DNA of 64,000 nucleotides, taken from NCBI RefSeq assembly GCF_000025005.1, contig NC_013526.1:248001-312000 (forward strand), read 5' to 3'. Made by a program: the position numbers and the translations under genes. Source of the stretch: Thermobaculum terrenum ATCC BAA-798 (lineage in GTDB: Bacteria > Chloroflexota > Chloroflexia > Thermobaculales > Thermobaculaceae). The notes under the pieces are model-generated. The model made no database searches. It was not told where the DNA came from and saw only the letters and a list, made by a program, of their open reading frames with translations. Position 1 is the first letter of the stretch. Every line of letters starts with the position of its first letter. Shown here one piece after another: positions 33,418-40,490 of the stretch.

Positions 33418-34280
33418 GGCCTCTCCTTGTCCGGCAGATACGAAGGTGCGACTCCGAAGATGAACCTGGCCTGGGTGCCCGACAAGTTGTAGTACTGATG
33501 CGGGCAACCCTGCGGTACATAGAAGGCGTCTCCAGGGCTCAGCTCCGCCCAGACCTGCTCGCCACCATGGAGGGACCTGACGCTCATCTGCCCCGACAGC
33601 AGGTAGATGATCTCGTCGCCGCCGTGCGAGTGCATCTCCGAGCGCTTGCCCGGCAGCAGGTACCCCGTGCCGACCGTAAGGTGCTCGGTGGAGACCGCTA
33701 TGCCCAGCAGCAGCTGCCCGTGCTTGCCTTCCAGCCTCCACAGCAGGTCGGGCTCCCTTATGATCCGTATGCTGCTGCGACCCCTGGCCACGTCCTGGGC
33801 CATGGGCCAGCACCCTATGAGGTCGTCCTGGGAGTAGCTAGGGCTCTGCAGGAGGTCCTTCGTGCGGGCGTAGGCGCTGGACGTGCCCTGCGAGGGCGGC
33901 GGTGCGAAGATCTCCAGCACCGACAGCTCCGTCTCCCCGTAGCTGAAGCCGTGGTGCCAGGTGTCCTTGCGGAAGAAGGCGTACTCGCCCGGGTGCAGCA
34001 GGTGCACCTCGCCCCTCTCGGGATTGGACAGCACCAGCGTGCCGGAGAGCACGTAGTACACCTCGTCCGCCGCGAATATCGTCCTGTAGTCCGCCGAGTG
34101 CCTGAACGCCCCGCCCGGCGGCAGGTTGAAGACCAATTGGTGTATCAGGTCGCTGGAGACGTAGATACGGTCCGCCACCTCTCCGGAGACCTCGTCGCCC
34201 CACAGATGGCGAACCGCGGCGTTGGACGGGATGTAGGTAGGAGCATCGTACCTTGGGCGCGGTGACTGTACGTAGCTCAT
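33414..34280 (-). CDS. Double-cupin protein
   Basis: Bicupin of 288 aa. The first cupin (about residues 45-135) has Phe-Arg-His-Ser and Gly-Glu-Tyr-Ala-Phe-Phe-Arg-Lys-Asp-Thr-Trp-His-His; the second (about 185-275) has the full metal motif His-Ser-His-Gly-Gly-Asp-Glu-Ile-Ile-Tyr and Pro-Gln-Gly-Cys-Pro-His-Gln-Tyr. A role as metal-dependent isomerase, dioxygenase or sugar sensor is possible; I cannot choose. The ATG at 34280 overlaps the preceding oxidoreductase stop as ATGA, and its own stop overlaps the ROK start, so it is tightly tied to both in translation. Confidence 0.88.
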   Translation of the reverse strand: MSYVQSPRPRYDAPTYIPSNAAVRHLWGDEVSGEVADRIYVSSDLIHQLVFNLPPGGAFRHSADYRTIFAADEVYYVLSGTLVLSNPERGEVHLLHPGEYAFFRKDTWHHGFSYGETELSVLEIFAPPPSQGTSSAYARTKDLLQSPSYSQDDLIGCWPMAQDVARGRSSIRIIREPDLLWRLEGKHGQLLLGIAVSTEHLTVGTGYLLPGKRSEMHSHGGDEIIYLLSGQMSVRSLHGGEQVWAELSPGDAFYVPQGCPHQYYNLSGTQARFIFGVAPSYLPDKERP

Positions 34281-35386
34281 TCTTCCCTCGTCGGATCGTG
34301 TCTCAGGTGGGCGGCCACCGTCTCGTGTTCGAGATCGAACCTCGGGGGCTCGAAGCTGCTCTCTATCTCCTTGGCGGTGCCGTCTCGGCCGGATTCCATG
34401 GCCTTGACCATGATCTCCAGCACGTGGTAGGCGTGTTGCGGCCTGATAATGGGAGTCCTGTTCTCCAGGATGCACTCCACCAGGTGCCTGAGGCCGTCCG
34501 TCCAGTGCCAGAGGGATCGCTGCTCGTACACCCTCCAGCAACCGTCGGCGTTGCGCCATAGCTCGTACCCCTGGGGGTTCCAATCCTCGCCGATCATCTG
34601 GATGGTGCCCTCGGTACCGTAGAGCTCTATCCCCGGCACCCTGTATCTTTGGATGGTGAAGCCCGTCGTGACCACCGCGAAGGTGGCCTCCCCGAAGTCG
34701 ATCAGGATCTGGAAGTTGTCCTCGGTCTGCACGTCGATCAGCTCACCATCCACCTCCCTCCTGGGGATGGCAATGCCGCTCATCGCCATCACCCTCCTGG
34801 CGGGCCCCAGCAGGCCGGTCAGGGAGGTGACGTTGTACACTCCCAGGTCGAACAACGGCCCACCTCCGGGGAGGTAGTACCACCTGCCCCAGAACGGGCC
34901 CGCCCACCCGTAGAAGGCGCGCGCCAGGTGCACCTGGCCGATGTCGCCGGCGTGCACCCGGCGCCACATCTCCTGGAAGGTCTCGCTGAGGATCACGTGC
35001 GGCGCGCACAACAGGAAGCCCTTGCTGGTCTCGGATATCCTGACGATCTCCGCCGCCTCCTCGAGGTCCATCGACATGGGTTTCTCGACCAGCACGTGCT
35101 TGCCGGCCTCCAGCGCGGCGCGTGCCACCCTGCCGTGCGCCTGCATGGCGGTGAGCACCAGCACCAGGTCCACCTCGTCGGAGGCGAGCACCTCCTCGAA
35201 ATCGGTCGTCGTGCGCTTGATGTCGAACTTCTCCTGGGCTGCGGCGGCCTTCGAGGCATCGAGGTCGCACGCGTACACGAGCTCCAGTGGGTACCGCTGT
35301 AGCTGCAGCCGCTGCACCAACGGCAGGTACGCCCCCATGGCCACGCTGCCACACCCTATCACACCGATCTTGACTGCATTCTCCAC
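34277..35386 (-). CDS. Gfo/Idh/MocA-family oxidoreductase (first of three)
   Basis: NAD(P)-dependent oxidoreductase of 369 aa. Rossmann motif Gly-Val-Ile-Gly-Cys-Gly-Ser-Val-Ala at residues 8-16, Glu-Lys-Pro motif intact at about 103-105 (Val-Glu-Lys-Pro-Met), and Gly-Gly-Gly-Pro-Leu-Phe-Asp-Leu-Gly in the C-terminal domain. It is the first enzyme gene after the regulator (24-base gap) and overlaps the cupin by 4 bases. AAGGAGGTTCTGG stands before the ATG. The three paralogues in this operon differ widely from one another, so they probably act on successive intermediates rather than being recent duplicates. Confidence 0.9.
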   Translation of the reverse strand: MENAVKIGVIGCGSVAMGAYLPLVQRLQLQRYPLELVYACDLDASKAAAAQEKFDIKRTTTDFEEVLASDEVDLVLVLTAMQAHGRVARAALEAGKHVLVEKPMSMDLEEAAEIVRISETSKGFLLCAPHVILSETFQEMWRRVHAGDIGQVHLARAFYGWAGPFWGRWYYLPGGGPLFDLGVYNVTSLTGLLGPARRVMAMSGIAIPRREVDGELIDVQTEDNFQILIDFGEATFAVVTTGFTIQRYRVPGIELYGTEGTIQMIGEDWNPQGYELWRNADGCWRVYEQRSLWHWTDGLRHLVECILENRTPIIRPQHAYHVLEIMVKAMESGRDGTAKEIESSFEPPRFDLEHETVAAHLRHDPTREE

Positions 35387-35410
35387 CCCAGAACCTCCTT
35401 AGAAGAATGA

Positions 35411-36220
35411 TTACTCGACCAACAGGCTTACCACGGCGGTCGTCTTGTCCGAGGCAGGACGGGCACGCTCGCTCTGCAGCTCGAACTTCACCCTGTCGCC
35501 TCGGTAGATGGCCTTGGAGTACTCCACGGCCTTGCCGTCCTCAGAATAGGTTACCCCCTCCATCACTATCACCCCTATGGGGCGCGCCAGGCCGAACTGC
35601 TCGAGCTCGTACTCATTGGCCACCGAGGCCTCTATGGTCTGGTGGGCGCCAGCGATGGTGAGGCCGTAGCGTGACTCCATCAGCCCGTAGATCGAGCTGT
35701 TGCTCAGATCGTAGTCCTCCAGCCCCGGGCACAAGGCCTGGGGCACGTACGTGGTCTCCAGCAGGATGGGGTCGTCGTTGGCGTACCGCAGCCTCGTCAC
35801 CTTGATCACGGCCTCGCCATCGCTCATCCCGAGCATCGCCGCCACGTAGGGAGGGGCGTCGATCACCCTCTGCTCCAGCACGCGGGAGTGCGCCCTGCCC
35901 CCCTGGCGCAGGACCTCTTCGGTGAAGCCCAGCAGGTGCAGCACCGGATGCGTGCGCTTGGGCTCGGCCACGAACGTCCCCACGCCGGGCCGCACGGTGA
36001 CCAGGCCCTCGCGCACGAGGTAGCTCAGGGCCTGCCTGGCGGTCATGCGGCTGATACCCGCCTGCTCGCTCATCTCGCGCTCCCCGGGCAGCCTGTCGCC
36101 GGGGCGCAGGTTCCCTGCCAGGATGCTCTCGCGGATGAGCTCGGCGAGCTGGTAGTAGAGGGGGACGGGACTGTCCTTATCCAGCGAGCTCAACTTCAGC
36201 GTCTTGGTCTGTGCCTGCAT
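35411..36220 (-). CDS. GntR-family regulator, HutC/NagR subfamily (UTRA domain)
   Basis: Transcription factor of 269 aa. An N-terminal winged helix (about 17-88: Pro-Leu-Tyr-Tyr-Gln-Leu...Arg-Leu-Pro-Gly-Glu-Arg-Glu-Met-Ser...Ser-Arg-Met-Thr-Ala-Arg-Gln-Ala-Leu) is joined to a C-terminal UTRA sugar-phosphate-binding domain (about 105-245). NagR and DasR in this subfamily bind glucosamine- or N-acetylglucosamine-6-phosphate and release DNA. It is the first gene of the amino-sugar operon and an operator of the matching type lies 36-45 bases upstream of its start, so it probably represses the operon and itself. The inducer is inferred from nagB. Confidence 0.92.
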   Translation of the reverse strand: MQAQTKTLKLSSLDKDSPVPLYYQLAELIRESILAGNLRPGDRLPGEREMSEQAGISRMTARQALSYLVREGLVTVRPGVGTFVAEPKRTHPVLHLLGFTEEVLRQGGRAHSRVLEQRVIDAPPYVAAMLGMSDGEAVIKVTRLRYANDDPILLETTYVPQALCPGLEDYDLSNSSIYGLMESRYGLTIAGAHQTIEASVANEYELEQFGLARPIGVIVMEGVTYSEDGKAVEYSKAIYRGDRVKFELQSERARPASDKTTAVVSLLVE

Positions 36221-36238
36221 GCTTCCCGCTCCAGATAT

Positions 36239-36266
36239 CGGTATATAGATATAGAGGTCTATACCG
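36239..36266. promoter_or_regulatory. DasR/NagR-like operator upstream of GntR gene
   Basis: The core GGTCTATACC (36256-36265) matches the GGTNTAGACC type of core found in DasR/NagR sites on one strand. It sits inside a perfect inverted repeat TATAGA-GG-TCTATA (36250-36263), which in turn lies in a wider one, CGGTATA (36239-36245) and TATACCG (36260-36266). Its place, 20-46 bases before the regulator start and in the gap shared with the divergent PPOX gene, fits autoregulation. I found no second copy in the operon. Confidence 0.6.
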
Positions 36267-36379
36267 GATTCTAATACAGCTGTGAACCTAAATCAATCCC
36301 CCTTGCAGGTGGGAATAAATTAGCTGCTAAACTGGTATTAGCATATAGGTGCAAAACCTAACACAACAAGGAGGTTTCT

Positions 36380-36793
36380 ATGTCTGTTCAGGCCCAGAAG
36401 TCTGTTATCCCCGAGAGCCACAAGGACCTGCTGGAGAGCAAGGCTCTGGCACACGTGGCCACTATCGGTCCCAAGGGGGAGCCTCAGGTGAACCCCGTCT
36501 GGTTTGGTTGGGACGGCGAGCACATCCTCTTCAGCCAGACGAAGGCTCGCCAGAAGTACCGCAACCTACTGCGGGATCCCCGCATCGCCCTCTCGATAGT
36601 CGACCCCGAGAACCCCTACAGGTACCTCGAGATCCGCGGCAGGGTGATTCGCATCGACGAGGATCCGGACCGCAAGTTCATCAACTCCATGGCCAAGAAG
36701 TACCTGGGCGTCGACGAGTACCCCTGGCACCAGCCGGGCGACGAGCGTGTGATCATCGTCGTGCAGCCCGAGCACACCACCCACATGGGCTAG
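36380..36793 (+). CDS. PPOX-class (F420- or FMN-dependent) oxidoreductase-like protein
   Basis: Small split-barrel flavin or deazaflavin-binding protein of 137 aa, single domain, cytoplasmic. Family marks: Leu-Ala-His-Val-Ala-Thr-Ile-Gly-Pro-Lys-Gly-Glu-Pro near residue 23, Pro-Val-Trp-Phe-Gly-Trp-Asp-Gly, and Tyr-Leu-Glu-Ile-Arg-Gly-Arg-Val. The Ala-Thr-x-x-x-x-Gly-x-Pro...Pro-Val-Trp pattern is like F420-dependent members. Substrate unknown. Strong AAGGAGGT ribosome site. It is divergent from the GntR gene and has its own terminator, so it is a single-gene unit. An 11-base palindrome TTAGCTGCTAA (36320-36330) is in its leader or promoter. Confidence 0.85.
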   Translation: MSVQAQKSVIPESHKDLLESKALAHVATIGPKGEPQVNPVWFGWDGEHILFSQTKARQKYRNLLRDPRIALSIVDPENPYRYLEIRGRVIRIDEDPDRKFINSMAKKYLGVDEYPWHQPGDERVIIVVQPEHTTHMG

Positions 36794-36794
36794 A

Positions 36795-36825
36795 CCAAGG
36801 GGGGCTTGTGTCCCCCTTGGTGTTT
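36795..36825 (+). terminator. Intrinsic terminator of PPOX gene
   Basis: Perfect 9-base arms CCAAGGGGG / CCCCCTTGG around a short loop (36795-36820), followed by TGTTT. It starts right after the stop codon and separates the PPOX gene from the helicase gene. Confidence 0.8.
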
Positions 36826-36907
36826 CATAACGAGCCCTGGACATCTCCCCTTGCCCTACACTTTATTTTATAATGCCTTCACATATATCTATCCTGGGAG
36901 CGTGGGG

Positions 36908-39900
36908 TTGGCCAGACTAGAGGAGATAACCAAGGGAGTCAGGGTCAAAGGACTACTCTCCAACGGCGAGGTCGTTACCATCAGGGCCGCCGACTGGCGC
37001 GGGAGCGACGCCCTGGAGGTGCTCTACGAGAGGGACGGCAACCTGGGGCAGGAGATCATATACCGGGACATGGAAGACGAGCTGGAGATCGTGTCCGAGG
37101 TGGAGGGATTCAAGTTCGATGCCGACGGCTCCCTCTTCCGGCTGGTCTCGGAGGCGCTGCGCATCAAGCTGGCCTATCTGTTCGATCCCGTGCTCGCGGT
37201 GCACACCTCCCTGGTGGAGCCTCTGCCGCACCAGATCACTGCCGTGTACGATATCATGCTGCGGCGCCAGCCCCTGCGGTTCCTGCTGGCGGACGATCCG
37301 GGTGCGGGCAAGACCATCATGGCCGGCCTCCTGATAAAGGAGCTGGTAGCTCGCGGGGACGTGCAGAGGTGCCTCATATGCTGTCCAGGCAGCCTGTCCG
37401 AGCAGTGGCAGGACGAGATGTACAGGCGGTTCCACATGCCCTTTGAGATCATCACCCGCAGCGACTTCGAGTCCTCCCTCAGCGGTAACCCCTACGAGGA
37501 AAAGAACTTCGTCATCAGCAGGATGGACCATATGGCCCGCAACGACCGCATCCTGGCCAAGCTGCGGCAGACCGACTGGGACATCATTGTGGTGGATGAG
37601 GCCCACAAGATGTCGGCCACGTACGCCGGTGGCGAGGTGCACTATACCAAGCGGTATCACCTGGGCAAGCTCCTGTCCAGCATCACCCGACACTTCCTGC
37701 TCATGACCGCCACTCCCCACAACGGCAAGGATGAGGACTTCCAGCTCTTCATGGCCCTTCTGGACCCGGATCGTTTCGAGGGCAGGTACCGCAAGCAGGC
37801 CCACAGCAGCGATGTGTCCGACCTCATGCGCCGCATGCTCAAGGAGGACCTGCTGAAGTTCGACGGCACCCCGCTGTTCCCCGAGCGCCGCTCCTACACC
37901 GTCGAGTACGACCTGTCTCCCGAGGAGATGGACCTCTACCTGGCGGTGACCGATTACGTCAGGGAGGAGTTCAACAGGGCGGATCAGCTCGAGGGGAACA
38001 AGAAGTACGCCGTCGGCTTTGCCCTGACTTTGCTCCAGCGCCGCCTGGCGTCCTCTCCGGAGGCCATCTACCAGTCCCTGCGACGCCGCAGGGAGAGGCT
38101 CCAGAAGAGGCTGCAGGAGGTACAACGGTCCGGCAGCTCCCCGATAATCGATCTGCTGGAGGATATCGCCCAGGAGGATCTGGACGACCTGGAGGAAGCG
38201 CCCGAGGAGGAGCAGATAGAGTTCGAGAACCAGGTCGTGGACAGGGCATCCTCTGCCAAGACCATCGCCGAGCTCGAGGCCGAGATCGAGAAGCTCCGAG
38301 ACCTGGAGGGCATGGCGCTCGATCTCGTGCGCAGCGGCAACGACCGGAAGTGGAACGAGCTCTCCAACCTGCTGCAGTCGCCCCACATGTTGAATCCGGA
38401 TGGTACCAGGCGCAAGATCATAGTGTTCACCGAGCACCTGGACACCCTCAGGTATCTGCGGAAGCGCATATCCAACCTGCTGGGGAACGACGAGGCCGTG
38501 GTTGCAATCCACGGTGGCATGAGCAGGGAGGATCGGATGAGGTGCCAGGAAGAGTTCGTGCATAACCCCGACGTCCACGTCCTGGTGGCCACCGATGCGG
38601 CCGGCGAGGGCATAAACCTGCAGCGGGCGAACCTGCTGGTCAACTACGACCTGCCGTGGAACCCCAACCGCCTCGAGCAGAGGTTCGGCAGGATACACAG
38701 GATCGGTCAAACCGAAGTCTGCCACATGTGGAACCTGGTGGCCAAGGGCACCCGCGAGGGGGAGGTCTATCTCACGCTGCTCACGAAGCTGGATCAGCAA
38801 TCCAAGGCTCTGGGTGGGAAGGTGTTTGACGTCCTCGGCAGCCTGGTGTTCAACAACCGGCCGCTGCGCGATATCCTGGTGGAGGCGATCCGCTACGGCG
38901 ACAGACCAGAAGTAAGGCAGCGGCTGCACAGGGTGATAGACACCGCCATGGACGTGGAGCACCTGCGGGCGCTCATCGAGCAGTACGCGCTCGTGCACGA
39001 CTCCATGGACATCTCGCAGGTGCGCAGGATACGCCAGGATATGGAGAGGGCTGAGGCACGTCGACTGCAGCCCCACTTCATAGGTAGCTTCTTCGTAAGC
39101 GCCTACCAGGAGTTGGGCGGCAGCATAATGGAACGCGAGCCCGGACGTTACAGGATACCTTACGTCCCCCAGAGGATACGCGACCACCCTTCGCTTGCTG
39201 GCAAGCGCCGGCATATAGCCAGGAGCTACGAGCGCATAACGTTCGACAAGCAGCTGATCAACGTTCCTGGAGCCCCTCCGGCCGAGTTCGTGTGTCCGGG
39301 ACATCCCCTGCTGGACACGGTCATCGAGATCTTCCTCGAGGGCTATCGCCGCCTCCTGACCCAGGGCGCCGTGCTGGTGGATCCCCTGGACCAGGGGTTG
39401 GAGCCGCGGATGCTGTTCTACCTGGAGGATGCCCTGCAGGATCAGCGCACGGACAGGTCCGGCGGCAAGATGGTGATCTCTCGCAGGCTTCATTTCGTTG
39501 AGGTGGACGAGGCCGGGAACATCAGGCATGCGGGCTACGCCCCCTACCTTGATTACCGGCCGCTGCGGGATGATGAGAAGCCGGTAGTGAGCGATCTCCT
39601 TGATAGGGAGTGGCTCCGGTCGGGGGAGATGCAGGCCATGGTGCTCGACTACGTCGTGGGTAAGCTCTCCAGGCAGCACCTTGAGGAGGTCAGGAGCTAT
39701 AAACAGGAGCTGGTCAAGAAGACCATGCAGGAGGTCAGGAAGAGGCTGCTGAGCGAGATCAACTACTGGGATATGAGGGCGAGCGAGCTGGAGGCCCAGG
39801 AGAAGCAAGGTCGCGGCAACCCCAACCTGAACTCGGAGAGGGCCCGGCAGCGCGCCGATGAGCTAAGGGAGAGGCTCAGGCGACGCACGAAGGAGCTGGA

Positions 39901-40390
39901 GGACGAGATGAAGATATCTCCTCTGCCTCCCAAGTTGGTGGGCGCGGCTCTTGTGCTGCCTGCCGGCCTGCTGGCGGCCAGGGGCCAGGAGGTGGAGGTC
40001 TCTCCCGATGGTCGTGGCGAGGAGACCGAGCGCATCGCCATGGAGGCCGTAATGGAGGTCGAGAGGCGGCTGGGGTACCACCCGGTCGACGTCAGCTCCC
40101 GGAAGGTAGGTTACGACATAGAGTCGCGCGCGGAAGGGTCGGGTAAGCTGAGGTTCATCGAGGTCAAGGGCCGCAAGCTCGGTGCCGACACCATCACCGT
40201 CACGAAGAACGAGATCCTCACCTGCCTCAACAAGCCCGAGGACTACATCCTGGCGATCGTCCAGGTGGGCGAGGGAGAGCCGAAGGTCAGGTACCTGCGC
40301 AGTCCCTTCCAGAAAGAACTGGACTTCGGGGTCACCAGCGTGAACTACAGCCTGGCCGACCTGCTGGCCAGGTCCATGGACCCCTCCTGA
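36908..40390 (+). CDS. SNF2-type helicase with C-terminal DUF3883 nuclease-like domain (defence)
   Basis: Superfamily 2 DNA translocase of about 1160 aa. Motif I Asp-Pro-Gly-Ala-Gly-Lys-Thr lies near residue 131, Asp-Glu-Ala-His-Lys near 230, Thr-Ala-Thr-Pro-His near 268, Asp-Ala-Ala-Gly-Glu-Gly near 562 and Gly-Arg-Ile-His-Arg-Ile-Gly-Gln near 594. A coiled-coil insert (about 395-480) and a long middle region follow. The C-terminal 120 residues match DUF3883 and contain Gly-Tyr-Asp-Ile...Phe-Ile-Glu-Val-Lys-Gly, a PD-(D/E)xK-like Asp...Glu-x-Lys arrangement. No good ATG exists: TTG at 36908 has GGGAG 7 bases upstream; GTG at 36902 is in frame but too close to it. Followed by a DUF1156 methyltransferase and a DUF499 ATPase, it should be the translocase/nuclease arm of a restriction-like system. 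Confidence 0.88.
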   Translation: MARLEEITKGVRVKGLLSNGEVVTIRAADWRGSDALEVLYERDGNLGQEIIYRDMEDELEIVSEVEGFKFDADGSLFRLVSEALRIKLAYLFDPVLAVHTSLVEPLPHQITAVYDIMLRRQPLRFLLADDPGAGKTIMAGLLIKELVARGDVQRCLICCPGSLSEQWQDEMYRRFHMPFEIITRSDFESSLSGNPYEEKNFVISRMDHMARNDRILAKLRQTDWDIIVVDEAHKMSATYAGGEVHYTKRYHLGKLLSSITRHFLLMTATPHNGKDEDFQLFMALLDPDRFEGRYRKQAHSSDVSDLMRRMLKEDLLKFDGTPLFPERRSYTVEYDLSPEEMDLYLAVTDYVREEFNRADQLEGNKKYAVGFALTLLQRRLASSPEAIYQSLRRRRERLQKRLQEVQRSGSSPIIDLLEDIAQEDLDDLEEAPEEEQIEFENQVVDRASSAKTIAELEAEIEKLRDLEGMALDLVRSGNDRKWNELSNLLQSPHMLNPDGTRRKIIVFTEHLDTLRYLRKRISNLLGNDEAVVAIHGGMSREDRMRCQEEFVHNPDVHVLVATDAAGEGINLQRANLLVNYDLPWNPNRLEQRFGRIHRIGQTEVCHMWNLVAKGTREGEVYLTLLTKLDQQSKALGGKVFDVLGSLVFNNRPLRDILVEAIRYGDRPEVRQRLHRVIDTAMDVEHLRALIEQYALVHDSMDISQVRRIRQDMERAEARRLQPHFIGSFFVSAYQELGGSIMEREPGRYRIPYVPQRIRDHPSLAGKRRHIARSYERITFDKQLINVPGAPPAEFVCPGHPLLDTVIEIFLEGYRRLLTQGAVLVDPLDQGLEPRMLFYLEDALQDQRTDRSGGKMVISRRLHFVEVDEAGNIRHAGYAPYLDYRPLRDDEKPVVSDLLDREWLRSGEMQAMVLDYVVGKLSRQHLEEVRSYKQELVKKTMQEVRKRLLSEINYWDMRASELEAQEKQGRGNPNLNSERARQRADELRERLRRRTKELEDEMKISPLPPKLVGAALVLPAGLLAARGQEVEVSPDGRGEETERIAMEAVMEVERRLGYHPVDVSSRKVGYDIESRAEGSGKLRFIEVKGRKLGADTITVTKNEILTCLNKPEDYILAIVQVGEGEPKVRYLRSPFQKELDFGVTSVNYSLADLLARSMDPS

Positions 40391-40490
40391 GTTCCTAAAA
40401 TATCTTTTACCCGGGGCGGGTTTTCGGCATTTGTGCCATCTAGTGTATAATGATAAATTTTGCAACTAACTCTATCTATGGAGGCATCGA
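40391..40490 (+). promoter_or_regulatory. Weak terminator and -10-like element before the methyltransferase
   Basis: A 4-base-stem hairpin followed by TTTT (40410-40424) lies just past the helicase stop, and TATAAT (40446-40451) lies 40 bases before the GTG start. No clear -35 is present at 17 bases. The methyltransferase may therefore have its own promoter. The ribosome site GGAGG is at 40480-40484. Confidence 0.4.

Noticed and set aside
36953-39808. 951-codon open frame on the minus strand opposite the helicase gene
   Set aside because: Long antisense frames are expected in G+C-rich coding DNA. The product is His/Leu/Val-rich with no domain or ribosome site, while the plus strand has a full set of helicase motifs.
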